A stretch of 64,000 bases of DNA from Capsicum annuum (GCF_002878395.1 NC_061121.1:133032126-133096125), one strand, 5' to 3'. Shown: positions 1 through 12,490, numbered from the stretch's first letter. Numbers and translations are program-made. The notes: generated from the sequence alone by a model not told the origin.

Positions 1-2110
1 TTATTATATACTCATAAAATAAATTATTGAAATTATGTAACTCTAAGTATAATTAAATTGAATTGAGTTTCAGTTTGTAGATGGAACAATTAGTCAGATC
101 TAACATTTGACTTTAATTGAAAAATTAAATTGTTTCAATTAATATAACTTTAAGTATTATAAAATTGAATTGAAACTCAATTTGTGGATGTGAAAATTAG
201 TCAATCCTAATGTTTGACTTTAATGTGATATTAAATTATTTTTGTTTATGTAACTCTAAAAATTATAAAATTGAATTGAAACTCAATTTTTGCATTAAAT
301 AATTAGTCACTATAAATGCATGACTTTGACTGAAAAATTAAATTGATTCAAAATGTATAATCCTGAGTGTTTTACAATTCAATTGGGACTCAATTTGTGC
401 AGGTAACAATCATTAATACATATTTGTTGTTTTTAATTGATTAATTGCTTCAAATTATATAATTATGAGTATTATAATTTTAAATTGTGACTTGATTTGC
501 GGATATAATAATTAGTCAATCATAAATATTTGACTTTGATTGAAAAAACATTACTTTCATTTATAATTTTATATAACTATGAATAATATAAGATTGAATT
601 GAGACCCGACTAGTGGATGTAATTAGTCAATTCTAACATTTAGCTTTAAGTAAGAAAATTCAATTTATGAATCTTTAAGTATAATAAGATTTCATTAAGA
701 CTTAGTTAGTGTATGTAATAATTAGTCAATCCTAATGTTTGAATTAATTAAAAATTAAATTGCTTCAATTTATGTAACTCTAAGTATTATGATTTTGAAT
801 TGAGACTTGATTTATGGATGTAATAATTAGTCAATTCAAATGTTTGACTTTAATTAAAAAAATAAATTGATTCAATTTATGCAACTCTAAGTATTATAAA
901 TTTGAATTGAAATTCAATTTGTCGATGTAACAATCAGTTAATCCTAAAATGTTTGACTTTAATTGAAAAATTAAATGTCTTGATTTATATAATCCTAAGT
1001 GTTATAAGATTGGCAAGTAACAATTAATCAATACAAATGTGTTGACATTAATTGAAAAATTAAACTATTTCAAATTATATAATTCTAAGTATTATAAGAT
1101 TAAATTGTGACACTATTTGTGGAAGTAACAATTAGACAAATTTAATTTTAACTTTAATTAAAAATAAAATAACGTCAATTTAGAGATAACTCTAAGCATT
1201 ATAAGATTGAATTGTGTCTTGATTTTTGGATGTGATAATTTGTGAATCCTAATAGTGAGCTTTACTTAAAAATTAAATTATTTCAATTTATGTAACTCTA
1301 AGTGTTATAAGATTGAATTGAGATTCAATTTATGCGTGTAACAATTAGTCAAATTATAATATTTGAATTTAATTAAAAAATTAAATTAATTCAATTTATG
1401 TAACTTTTAAGTACTATAAGATTGAATTGAAACTCAATTTGAGGATGTAACAATTACTTAATCCTGATGTTTGACTTTAATTGAAAAGTAAATTATTTTC
1501 ATTTATGTAATTCTAATAATATAAGGTTGAATTGATACTCAATTTGTACATTAAACAATCAGTCAATATAAATGTTTGACTTTAATAGAAAAATAAAATA
1601 CTTCAATTTGTATAAATTTAAGTATTATAATATTAAATAGAGACTCAATTTGTGCACGTAATAACTAGTCAATTCTCATGTTTGACTTTAATTAAAATAT
1701 TAAATTATTTCAATCTATTAACTTAAAGTATTGAAGATCGAATTGACACTCAATTTGCGGATGTAAAAATTAGTCAACACGAATATTTGACTTCAATTGA
1801 AAAATATTGTTTCAATTTATAACTCTAAGTATCATAAGACTCAATTGGCTCAATTTGTGGGCGTAACAATTAGTCCGTCATAATGTTTGACTTTGATTGA
1901 AAATTTGAATTGCTTCAATTTATATAACTCTAAGTGTTGTAAGATTGAATCGTGAATTATATTTTGTATTAAGCAATTAATCATTAAATTTATTTAACTC
2001 AAATTGAAAAGTTGGATTGATTCAATTAGTTTAACTACATGTATTATAAGATTGAACTGGGAATCAAATCTTGAATGTAACAGTTAGTCAATCCTAATGT
2101 TTGTCTTTAA
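1..2110. repeat. AT-rich satellite-like tandem array, about 105-bp unit, left part
   Basis: About 20 diverged head-to-tail units run from the window edge. Each has the same order of blocks: ATTGAATTGAGACTCAATTT, then GGATGTAACAATTAGTCAAT, then TTTGACTTTAATTGAAAAAT, then CTTCAATTTATGTAACTCTA. The spacing between successive TTTGACTTTAATT blocks is 102 to 108 bp wherever measured (for example near 1470, 1578, 1680, 1785 and 1888). Units differ by many substitutions and small indels, so the array is old. There is no coding potential. The array is cut at 2110 and continues at 12491. Confidence 0.85.
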
Positions 2111-2785
2111 GGATCTGTTTGAAAAACCACCCTGAAAATTGAATTTGGTGTAGTTAGGTACAGTTACACAACTTGACATGTTTGGTTGATCATGTAATTA
2201 ATTGGTCAACAGGTAATTAGGTGTAATTGGCAGGGGTAATTCCACTTTCCAATCTACAGTGGATAGTTATGAATTGCTGGTAATTACATAGTGTAATTAC
2301 AAGTTGGTTACTTTTTAATTTTTTCTTTTTATTTCTATTTTATTTTTTTTATTTTAATTTATTTTTTATTTCTACTTATTTTAATTTTTTTTACTATTCT
2401 AATATTTTTAAAATTTATAATTTTTATTTCATATTATTTATAGTCTTTTTTATTTTTATTATTCTAATATTTTTATAATATATATTTTCTCATTTTGTAT
2501 TATTTATATTTCATTTTCCAACATTTAATTCTCATTATTTCATTTAATTTTCTGTATTATCTATTTTTATTTATTTTATGTTTATTTTTTTCATTTAATA
2601 TAATTTTGTTGGTATCTTAAAGTAGAAATCATTGTTGGATAAAATTATAGACAAATTTTTTTCTTTTTTTTTGAATCATATTTATGTACATTATGTTTAA
2701 AATTTCACATAAGAATATTATGTTATCTTTTTTATTTTGAACTTATGCTATATTTTCAATTTCAATTTATTTATTTATTAGTATC

Positions 2786-5336
2786 TGTCACACCCCTTTT
2801 TCGCTCGAGGGAACCAGGTCGAAGGGTTTTTCCAATTAAAGTGACGATTTTGAATAGGGATTAATTTATTTATAGAGTCGCCACTTGAAATTGAGTTATG
2901 CTGTTACAAGTCACCCTTTTGAATCCCTAGTCAAAAGGAAATGACTCTTTGTTGGTCCGCAAAAATAGAAAATCGGGTAAGAAATTCTGTTGACCGAGGA
3001 GAAGGTGTGAGGCACCCCTCGAGTTTTGTGGTTCCAGCATGGTCGCTTTCATTTACTTATCCTGACTTAAATTATTTTGATAAATTATGTTTGGGCCTAA
3101 GTTCGCTCATTTTTATTATACTAAAACTTATTTAAAACTCTTGTATTAAATAAATCGATAAAATTAATTTTATAAAAATATTTGCCAAGGTGCATTATTG
3201 CATCCTTGAATTTTAAATGTCTCAGAAAGATGCGTACGCCATATTCTTTAGTTGAGACGAATATTTTAAACGTGCTTAAAACTTACCTAGTGTTAAAAAT
3301 ATTTATTCATTATTTTCTAAACTCGTAACAGTTTTTATTTTATTCGAAATACTATTTAACTTTAACAAAATTTTTAAGCAACATTTAATCAAAACAGTCA
3401 ATTTATTTAGCGAATAATTATTAAGATCCATTAATAACAATGGAATAATATAATAAAAATAATAATATTAATAAAAGAATATAAAATACAGAAACTAGCC
3501 CTATTATTACTAATTTTATTATATTATTCCCAAAACCATTGTTTTCAACTGCAAGTCACCAATTTAAGGAATTAATAGTACATTCACCTTTCTTTTACTC
3601 GTGTTCCTTTATAAATTATTAAATATAAAAAAATATTTACCCCAATTGAAATAAGATCTGAAATCTTTCTTTCTGAAAATACTAGTCTGCTACCTAGATA
3701 TTTTACTAGTCTAACAACGGAATAAATGTTTATAAACGAATATTGATCAGATCCTTAAACCAAGTTCTCGGTTATTTACTGCTTTGGGGTCACCGTTGGA
3801 GATGGCTGGTCGACGGCAATGACGCTGGACTTCACTATAGGTGGCATCGCCGGTGGCGGGTAAGGGAAAGAAGAAAAATGATGGTGGTGGCAATGGTATT
3901 GCCCATGAATTGGGTGAAGATGGGTAGCAGCCATGGAGAATATGTGTTTTTCGACGAGATGGGTGTGTCAGAAAATCTCATCGTGGGTGCTAATGGCTTT
4001 TCTGGTGAGAGCCAGTGGCATGATAGTGTTTAACTGGCGTTGTCTTCTTTCGGCGTCATTTCTCCACAACTGTGACAAACCAACGACTAGGGGTAATTTT
4101 AGGTGACGATTTCGATGAGTATTTCACCGGAACCACCCTCTCTTTCGATCTCTCTTCTCTATTTTTTTTTCCTCTACTGATTTTCTAATGTTCTCCGACC
4201 TATATCTGGTTTACTGTGTATGCGTGTGTGTGATGTTATTATGAAATGAAGTGAGAGTATGTATGTGTGATCTGTGTACAGAGAATTGTATGTGTGCGGT
4301 TTGTTGTAAATAGAAACGAAGAACAATGATATAGTTTATGTATGAATTAGTGAACTATTACATAAATATTTTTTTTACACTGTTTTCACATGGACAGATT
4401 TATTGCATATTATCAATCTTCTTTTCATGATTTACATATACAATTAAGACGGATGCGAATTGCATAATCACATAAATAAATAGGAAAATTACAACAAACT
4501 CACATATTAAACAATACATGAAAATCATTTAAATAACTTCATTTATATTTTGATTTCTAATAAAGTACAAGATTGAATAAAAACCTGTTGATGATTTAAA
4601 ATAGAAATTTGAATGCTGCTACCGGAAATTCGAACGGAACTCCAATTTTCTTCTTTTGTCTCTTTCACTTGATGTTTTTCTCCTGATGATTTTCAATGTT
4701 TCACTTATTCTCTCTTTTTACTCTGACTTTTTTTCAGTGTTTGGTTTCTGATAGATAAATCTACGTCTATTTTAAGGGTAGGGAAGAGTCCTTAAATAGG
4801 GGGATTTTGGGAGAACAATTACTTTTCTAGGAGGGAAAGTTCATTAGAAGATAAGAAGGAAGGGTTTTAAAATTCAAATTTATTTATTATTATTATATAT
4901 ATTTTTATTTATTTTTATATAAAAATAATAATAAATAAAGATAATAATAATAATAAATAAATAAATAAAATTAAATAAATGAAATAACAATAATAGCAAA
5001 AAACAAATGTAATAATAATAAATTAATTAATTTTATATTTAACAAAATATAATAACAATTTATAAATAGAAAAATATAAATATAATAAAATAGTACTAAA
5101 ACTACTAATTTATTTATTAAAAATTTATAAAAGAAAAATATTTTTAAATTTTTGTTTAATTATTTTTTTAAAATTAGAATAAAAATAGAAAAAAATATCT
5201 TAAAGTTAACTTTATTTAATTATTTATTTTGTAACTAAAAATTATTAAAAATCAGAATAAATTTTATTAAATATAAATGCTTAATATCGATAAACAAGTT
5301 AAAAATTTAGGGAGAATCAAAAATCACGTGTCTACA
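2786..5336 (-). repeat. Element A 3' LTR (left copy)
   Basis: This copy matches 9467-12020 over its whole length with scattered substitutions and small indels (roughly 95 percent by eye over the first 80 bp). A GC-richer patch at about 3760-4080 lies within otherwise AT-rich sequence. Its short open frames are also present, differently broken, in the other LTR, so they are not treated as a gene. The outer end carries TGTCACACCCC, shared with the other copy. Confidence 0.88.
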
Positions 5337-5639
5337 TTTTTGTCCCTCTTTGTGTGGAATCTCGAAGAGTTTTCATACAAAGAAGTAGACAAAATATAAT
5401 TTTTTATTCTCCAATTATTTGAAAATCAAAAATAAGAAATGTTATATGAGAATCAGGTCACGAGTAGTTCAAAGGTGATATGGAGAGAGAAAGAGTTAAA
5501 AGTCGAATGAGATTTCGTCTAGTTTTTGGTTAAAGACTTTTGCCTTTTATATTCAAATGACTAAGAAAAAATACAATGAAATGAAAATTGCAATCTCTAG
5601 AATCTTGATTCAAATCTACATGACTTGAACTGGAAAATT

Positions 5640-5965
5640 CACCCTATTCTTCAGGCGGGCTCCTGACTTTTAATTTTTTTTCACCCTATTCTACAGAGGG
5701 CTCCTGGACTTTCTCTTTTCTTCACCCTGTTCTTCAGGCGGGCTNNNNNNNNNNNNNNNNNNNNNNNNNNNNNNNNNNNNNNNNNNNNNNNNNNNNNNNN
5801 NNNNNNNNNNNNNNNNNNNNNNNNNNNNNNNNNNNNNNNNNNNNTGTTCTTCAGGCGGGCTCCTGGACTTTCTCTTTTCTTCACCTTGTTCTTCAAGAGG
5901 GCTCCTAGACTTCGTTTTTTCTTCACCCTATTCTTCAGGCGGGCTCTTGGACTTTCTCTTTTCTG
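5640..5965. repeat. Tandem repeat of about 42 bp across an assembly gap
   Basis: Units contain TTCTTCAGGCGGGCTCCTGG followed by ACTTTCTCTTTTCTTCACCC. At least six units are visible on either side of the run of Ns. The array lies in the 3' untranslated part of element A, just inside its 3' LTR, where Tat/Ogre elements often carry tandem repeats. The open frame that runs through it is a by-product of the repeat. Confidence 0.8.
5745..5844. other. Assembly gap (100 N)
   Basis: Exactly 100 undetermined bases, which is a conventional placeholder length. The gap sits inside the 42-bp tandem repeat, so the true number of units is unknown. Confidence 0.98.
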
Positions 5966-6021
5966 ATTTTTCAAATATGTTCTTGAACTCAAAATAAAAG
6001 GTGAAACAGAAAAATAACATC

Positions 6022-6240
6022 CCATTATTCAGGCGGGTCCTATGCATAAAGTAAATTCCCATTCTTCAGGAGGGTCCTGAGCAAAAATAAATTCTCATTC
6101 TTCAGGAGGGTCCTGTTCAAAAGTAAATTTCCATTCTTCAGGAGGGTCCTGTGCAAAAGTAAATTTCCATTCTTCAAGAGGATCCTGTGCAAAAATAAAT
6201 TCCCATTCTTCAGGAGAGTCCTGAGCAAAAATTAAATTCC
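6022..6240. repeat. Six-copy 36-bp tandem repeat
   Basis: Six consecutive units follow the pattern CCATTCTTCAGGAGGGTCCT plus about 16 bp ending AAATT. The CTTCAGG-AGGG-TCCTG core is shared with the neighbouring 42-bp array, so the two arrays are related. Because 36 is a multiple of three, an open frame survives across it on the minus strand, but the peptide is only the repeat translated. Confidence 0.85.
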
Positions 6241-7789
6241 CATGCAACACACGTAAAATTTTGCCCCAGTTTGTACTCAGAAAATTTGTATGTCATCAGA
6301 TCATAATTGAGATCCAGCATCGTATGTTGTAATCATGATTTTTACATTGACAGAAGTGTGAAATTGTATCCTTTATTTGAACATATTCTATCTCTGTTTC
6401 AAACAAAATAAAGAAAAATTGTGAGTTTTAAACACATGTGGTGGTTGGTTTGTGGTTTTTGGCTCTTAAAGTGACCATTCTTGCACTTTTCATGTTCAAC
6501 TCTTTTTTTTTCAATCCTTGATAGATATCCATTGACTCATCATATTTTTGACTCAAAAAATTCTTACTATTGTGACTGTCAACTTAAAACATATTTCTCT
6601 TGAGTAATATCTCAGAGATTAACTTTCCATACACCTTATATCCTTTCATGAGTCAAAAATTGTCAAATTACAATCATTCTGAATGCTTTATTATACTTTG
6701 AAATGTTGTCTTTGTGCGTCGACCCTTTGTCTTGATTTGTACCTTTGAAGAAGTTGGTAGAAAGTTTGGAGTTCTTTCTCACTTGACCTCACTTGAGTTT
6801 GACTCAAAAACACACAAAAGACAAAAAAAAATTCCATTTGATGACAAGGACACAAAAATAAAAAATCAAAATAAAACAAAAAGATATAAAAGACAATAGG
6901 TATCTCTTTTTCAAAATAACAAAAAAAACTTATCTGAATGTGAAAACCGATTCTAGTGATTATGACATGCATTTTGAATTACACAACCAGATCTAATCAT
7001 CCATCGTTATAACTTTTGTTCACTTGTTGAGCTTGAAATTTAGCTAATCTTGAACTCATTCCTTCTGGATAACAACTCTCCTTCAGCTAGTGGCACCTCA
7101 ATGGGTTTTTGCCAATGAGCCTATCTCATTTTTATTTCTTTTTCAACTTAAAGTCGCCTTATGGTGCCCAACAGGGTTTTCACCAATGAGACTCTCTTTT
7201 TCATTCTTTATTTTTTTTATAAACATCCAAAATATGAAATATCATGCATCCATAACATGTTTAGCCTTGACATTCTCAAAGATTGATCTGAAGGTCTTTC
7301 TTTGGTTGTAACTTAGCTTTTGAATAGGGTTAGAAAGAAAGGTTGGCATGAGGCTCAAATTTTACACAAAATTGGGTAAAATATTCAACTTTTGGAATTG
7401 ATTCTTTTTTTTAAAAAAAAAACCTTTTGTTCCAGTTTTCTTTTATTCTGGGTAATTTTAATTCTTTTTCGGTTGGACCGAACTCCGGAGTAGGGCTGCC
7501 TACGTATCTTGTCATAGAAAGAATCAGGTCAAACGTAGTTCAAGCTCATCATTCTTTTGCTTGATTTTGTATTTTTTACTTATTTTTTTCAACTCTTTTT
7601 TTACTTTAATTTGATTCCAAAAGTGGGGTATGAAGAAAGATAAAAAGCTCAAAAGGGGTAAGCAAAGGTTGATATATTATTCGGATAGTAGAACAAAATG
7701 CCTGCATTATTTCAATCTTTTAAATGCAAGTGTAAAACATACATAATGTAATTGTACATGAATATCATACGTAATATCTTTTAATTGAA
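6241..7789 (-). other. 3' non-coding region of element A
   Basis: No gene is visible. Two diverged copies of a motif resembling GGTGCC..A.GGGTTTTCACCAATGAG stand at about 7088-7195. A block at about 7470-7530 contains GGGCTGCCTACGTATC and then AGGTCAAACGTAGTTC. The same block occurs several times in inverted orientation in the 3' region of element B (60215-60560), which supports a shared Tat origin. Confidence 0.6.
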
Positions 7790-8840
7790 TCAGCATTGAC
7801 CGGCATTCTTTCCATTTTACCTTCTACGTCAGTCAAATATAACGCGTCATTAGGCAACACTTTCTTCACCATGAATGGTCCATGCCAATTAGGAGAAAAT
7901 TTGCCTTTGGCTTCAATCTGATGGGGTAAGATGCATCTTAATACTAACTAGCCAACTTCAAAATGTCTGTGACACACCTTTTTATTATATGCTCATGCCA
8001 TTCTCTTATGGTATAGTTGTCCATGACATACTGATGTTAATCTTTTTTCATCAATCAAGCTTAACTGCTCCAAACGAGTCTTGACCCATTGGTATCATCA
8101 ATTTTAGCTTCCACAATACTCGAAGAGATGGAATTTCAATCTCTGTAGGTATAATTGCTTCAGTTCCGTACACCAACAAGTAGAGAGTTGCACCAATTGA
8201 AGTTCGAACTGTAGTACGATAACCCAACAAAGCAAAAGGTAACTTTTCATGCCACTATCGGGAACCCTGCACCATCTTGCGGAGTATTTTCTTTAAGTTC
8301 TTGTTGACACCTTCTACAGTTCCATTCGCTTTCAGACGATAAGGATTTGAATTTTGATGCATAATCTTAAATTGTTGGCACACTTCTTGCATCAAATGGC
8401 TATTGAGATTCGCATCATTATCTGTGGCTATTATATTTAGAATGTAAAATCAACAAATGATGTTGGAGTGAATAAAATCAACCACCACTTTCTTGGTCAC
8501 TAACTTAAAAGTTGCTGCTTCCACCCATTTCGTGAAATAATCAATGGCTACCAAGATGAACCTATATCCATTCAAAGCCTTCGGTTTAATTGGTCCAATT
8601 ACGTCCATTCCCCAAGCCACAAAAGTCCATGGAGCAGTCATTGTATGTAACTCAAATGGCCGGGAATGTATCAAGTCTCCGTGTACTTGACATGCATGAC
8701 ATTTAAGAACAAAATTAATGGAATCGCGCTCTATGGTGAGCCAATAATAACCTGCTCGGAGTATTTTCTTTGCCAAAACATACCTACTCATATGTGGTCC
8801 ACAAATCCCAGAATGTAATTCAGTCATGATTTTTGAAGCT
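7790..8840 (-). pseudogene. Element A integrase remnant
   Basis: The longest open part is 8450-8827 (125 codons). It has the HHCC zinc finger (HSGICGPH near the start, then CHAC), the core motif GMDVIGPI with the first catalytic Asp, and YFTKWVEA. Past a stop near 8450 the minus strand continues in integrase-like reading with TDND (second catalytic Asp) and GTVEGVNK (catalytic Glu), then the LGYRTTVRTSIGAT stretch and a degenerate C-terminal part down to about 7790. Frames change and stops accumulate in the last third. The D-D-E set is therefore still recognisable, but the protein cannot be made as one chain. The family match is to Tat-lineage integrases. Confidence 0.85.
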
Positions 8841-9430
8841 TATTTAGCATCTACACACCTCAGAAGTCCCAAATCAGGAGTCCTCTTATACAAGATTCCT
8901 CCACTTAGGAAAAATTCACTAGACAAACGTCAAATGGTTCTCTTTTGGTTACCATTGGCATGTATAGGATATTTTCTAGTCTGAATATATTTTTTAATAT
9001 CATGGAACCACGACTTCCCATCAAGTCCTTCCTCAACCATATTGCAATATGCCTGTTGATCATGAATTTGTATATGCAAAGGGTCAATAAAAATTTTGTC
9101 AGGCTATTGAAGCATTGAAGATAAGGTCGCCAAAGCATCAGCAATCTCATTACGAGCTCTGGGAATGTGTTTGAATTTTAATGATACAAATCATTGACAT
9201 AGATCTTGCAAACAACCTCGATATGGTAGGAGCTTTGAATCACGAGTCTCCCAATCTTCTTAGATTTGGTAGACTAATAAATCTGAATCTCCTAATACCA
9301 ACAGTTCTTGGGACCCCATGTCAATGGATAATCTCAAACCCAGAATGCAAGCTTCGTATTCTACCATATTATTGGTACAGTAGAATCAAAGTTGGGCTGT
9401 TAAAGAAAGTATAAGTCAATATAAAAAGTT
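8841..9430 (-). pseudogene. Element A archaeal-type RNase H and RNase H-integrase linker, remnant
   Basis: Minus-strand reading gives NMVEYEACILGLRL, then ELLVLGDSDLLVYQ with the DSD of archaeal-type RNase H, then FKHIPRARNEIADALATLSS, and then a linker ending near SGGILYKRTPDLGLLRC. A second RNase H of this type just before integrase is characteristic of Tat/Ogre elements. There are stops in the middle and one near the end. The remnant starts only about 15-30 bp after the primer binding site, so everything that normally precedes it (gag, protease, reverse transcriptase, first RNase H) has been deleted. Confidence 0.8.
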
Positions 9431-9443
9431 AGAATTCTTATTA

Positions 9444-9459
9444 GTCCTCAGCGGCGTCA
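9444..9459 (-). other. Primer binding site, tRNA-Arg-like (element A)
   Basis: The minus-strand sequence TGACGCCGCTGAGGAC lies seven bases inside the 5' LTR. It resembles the tRNA-Arg primer site used by Tat/Ogre elements with a small deletion. Compare the better preserved site at 23276-23293 of element B. Confidence 0.6.
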
Positions 9460-9466
9460 CTAGAGA

Positions 9467-12020
9467 TGTCACACCCCTTTTTCACTCGAGGGAATCCAGG
9501 TCGAAGGGTTTTTCTAATTAAAGTGACGGTTTTAAATAGGAATTAATTTATTTATAGAGTCGCCACTTGGAATTGAGTTATGGTGTTCCAAGTAATCTTT
9601 TTGAATCCCTAGTCAAAAGAAAATGACTCTTTGTTGGTCTGCGATAACAGAAGACCGGGTAAGAAATTCTGTTGACTGAGGGGAAGGTGTGAGGCACCCC
9701 TTGAGTCCCGTGGTTTTAGCACGGTCGCTTTCATTGACTTATCCTGACTTAAATTATGTTGATGAATTATGTTTGGGCCTAAGTTCACTCATTTTTATTA
9801 TACTAAAACTTATTTAAAACTCTTGTATTAAATAAATCGATAAAATTAATTTTAGAAAAATATTTGTCAAGGTGATGATTGCATCCTTGAATTTTAAATG
9901 TCTCAGAAAGATGCGTACGCCACATTCTTTAGTTGAGACGAATATTTTAAATGTGCTTAAAATTTACCTAGTGTTAAAAATATTTATTCATTATTTCTAA
10001 ACTCATAATAATTTTTATTTTATTTGAAATACTATTTAACTTTAACAAAAATTTTAAGCAACATTTAATCAAAACAATCAATTTATTTAGCGAATAATTA
10101 TTAAGATCCATTAATAACAATGAAATAATATGCTAAAAATAATAATATTAATAAAATAATATAAATACAGAAACTAGCCCTATTATTACTAATTTTATTA
10201 TATTATTCCCAAAACCATTGTTTTCAACTGCAAGTCACTAATTTAAGGAATTAATAGTACATTCACCTTTCTTTTACTCGTGTCCCTTTATAAATTATTT
10301 TAAATATAAAAAAAATATTTACCCCAATTGAAATAAGATCTAAAATCTTTCTTTTTGAAAATACTAGTCTGCTACCAAGATATTTTACTAGTCTAACAAT
10401 GAAATAAATGTTTATAAATGAATATTGATCAGATCCTTCAACTAAGTTCTCGGTTATTTGCTGCTTTGGGGTCACCATTGGAGATGGCTGATCGAAGGTG
10501 ATGACGCTGGACTTCGCCATAGGTGGCGTCGCCGGTGACGAGTAAGGGAAAGGAGGAAAATGATGGTGGCGGCAATGGCATTGCCCATGACTTGGGTGAA
10601 GGTGGGTAGCATCCATGGAGAATATGTGTTTTCCGACGAGATGGGTGTGCCGGAAAATCTCATCGTGGGTGCTAATGGCTTTTCTGGCGAGAGGCAGCGG
10701 CATGATAGTGTACCGGCATCGTCGTCTTTCAGCGTCGTTTCACCACAACTGTGACAAATGAACGACTAGGGGTATTTTTCGGTGACGATTTCGATGAGTA
10801 TTTTGCCAGAAACACCCTCTTTCTATCTCTCTTCTCTATTTTTTTTTCTCTATTGATTTTTTTAATTTTCTCCGGCTTATCTCTGGTTTACTATGTATGC
10901 GTGTGTGTGATGTTATTGTGAAATGCAGTGAGAGTATGTATGTGTGATCTGTGTATAGAAAATTATATATGTGTGGTTTGTTGTAAATAGAAACTAAGAA
11001 TAGTGATATAGTTCATGTATGAATTAGTGAACTATTACATAAATATTTTTTTTTACACTGTTTTCACATGTACAGATTTATCGCATATTATCAATCTTCT
11101 TTTCATGATTTACATATATAATTAAGACGGATACCAATTGAATAATCACATAAATAAATAGGAAATTACAACAAACTCACATATTAAACAATAAATGAAA
11201 ATCATTTAAACAACTTCATTTATATTTTGATTTCTAATAAAGTACAAGATTGAATAAAAACCCGTTGATGATTTAAAACAGAAATTTGAATGCTGCTACT
11301 GAAAATTCGAACGAAACTCCAACTTTCTTCTTTTCTCTCTTTTGCTTAATGTTTTTCTCTTGATGATTTTGAATGTTTCACTTAATCTCTCTTTTTACTC
11401 TGACTTTTTTTTCAGTGTTTGGTTTTTGATAGATAAATCTACTTCTGTTTTGGGGTGAGGAAGAGTCCTTAAATAGGGGGATTTTGGGGGAACAGTTACT
11501 TTTCTGGGAGGGAAAGTTCATTAGCAGATAAGAAGGAAGAGTTTTAAAATTCAAATTTATTTATTATGATTATATATATTTTATTTATTTTTATATAGAA
11601 AATAATAACTATAATAATAAATAAAGATAATAATAATAATAAATAAATAAAATTAAATAAATGAATTAAAAATAATAGCAAAAATAAATATAATAATAAT
11701 ATTTTAATTAATTTTATATTTTAAAAAATATAATAAAAATTTATAAATAGACAAATATAAATATAATAAAATAGTATTAAAAGTACTAATTTATTTATTA
11801 AAAAATTATAAAATAAAAATATTTTTTAATTTTTGTTTGATTAATTATTTGTTTTAAATTATAATAAAAATAAAAAAATTATCTTAGATTTAACTTTATT
11901 TAATTATTTCTTTTGTAACTAAAAATTATTAAAAATCAAAATAAATTTTATTAAATATAAATTTTTAATATCGATAAACAAGATAAAAATTTAGGGAGAA
12001 TAAAAAATCACGTGTCTACA
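9467..12020 (-). repeat. Element A 5' LTR (right copy)
   Basis: This is the direct-repeat partner of 2786-5336, with the same TGTCACACCCC and GTGTCTACA ends. The GC-richer patch recurs at about 10440-10760. On the minus strand this copy would supply the promoter, but no convincing TATA box was assigned. Confidence 0.88.
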
Positions 12021-12298
12021 TTATTGACTTGATACTTCATATCGCAAGTCATTCATTTTTTAGTTAGAATTGATAGATTATATTTTTGTCAAATGTTTTA
12101 ATAATTTTATGATATTAGATTTATAATGCTAATTTACTTTGCCAAACATGCATTTCACGATGTCGTTAAAAATTAAGTACTTTTAGTTTTATGATTAATT
12201 TAATTAAAATATACTTATTTGAAGAATACACATCAATTGTTTTCTTATAATATTAGTTAAGAACCTATGTTTGTTAATTAATATATTTTCAGAAGATT

Positions 12299-12324
12299 AT
12301 CTATCTATCTATCTATCTATCTAT
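12299..12324. repeat. Tetranucleotide microsatellite (CTAT)n
   Basis: Six perfect CTAT units in AT-rich DNA of the Harbinger-like element. Confidence 0.9.
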
Positions 12325-12490
12325 ATTAAAAATTTAATATAATCATGTAATTACACTTGTACAACAAAATAATAGACTTGTAATTGCATTGTAACAAACA
12401 AATATGTAATCATAACTATTAGGCAGTGTAATTACTACCCTAGTAATAACACACCAATCTCGATTACCAGGTGACTTTTCAAACAAACTC

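Larger units (their letters stand above)
2786..12020 (-). mobile_element. Element A: Tat-lineage Ty3-gypsy LTR retrotransposon, internally deleted
   Basis: Two direct repeats of about 2.55 kb (2786-5336 and 9467-12020) begin TGTCACACCCC and end GTGTCTACA, so the ends are TG...CA. Read on the minus strand, the 5' LTR is the right copy, followed by a tRNA-Arg-like primer site at 9444-9459. A purine-rich run (AAAGAGGGACAAAA on the minus strand) precedes the 3' LTR near 5337-5351. Recognisable coding remnants are an archaeal-type RNase H and an integrase, which is the Tat hallmark. Gag, protease and reverse transcriptase are absent. No 5-bp target duplication is visible (GTATC left, TTATT right). 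Confidence 0.85.
2111..12490. mobile_element. Harbinger/Tourist-like non-autonomous DNA element (carries an LTR retrotransposon)
   Basis: The left end GGATCTGTTTGAAAAACCAC and the reverse complement of the right end, GAGTTTGTTTGAAAAGTCAC, are imperfect terminal inverted repeats of about 21 bp. Both are flanked by TAA. Removing the element and one TAA rebuilds a normal satellite unit, which is strong evidence for the 3-bp target duplication expected of PIF/Harbinger elements. The native element, without the LTR retrotransposon inside it, is about 1.15 kb (2111-2785 plus 12021-12490). It is AT-rich with many GTAATTAC motifs and has no transposase. The family call rests on the TIR start and target length only. 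Confidence 0.65.

Noticed and set aside
1..2110. Regularly spaced repeats considered as a CRISPR array
   Set aside because: The unit is continuous, diverged and eukaryotic in context, with no unique spacers and no cas genes.
5681..6025. 114-codon frame with a repeated RLKNRVKK peptide
   Set aside because: The frame runs through the 42-bp repeat and through 100 undetermined bases, so its continuity is artificial.
6040..6228. Open frame with repeated LLKNGNL peptide units
   Set aside because: It is a translation of the 36-bp tandem repeat, whose length is a multiple of three. No independent evidence for a protein.
10263..10754. Overlapping frames of up to 146 codons on both strands in the LTR of element A
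   Set aside because: They lie in the GC-richer LTR patch, are broken differently in the other LTR, and show no known domain.
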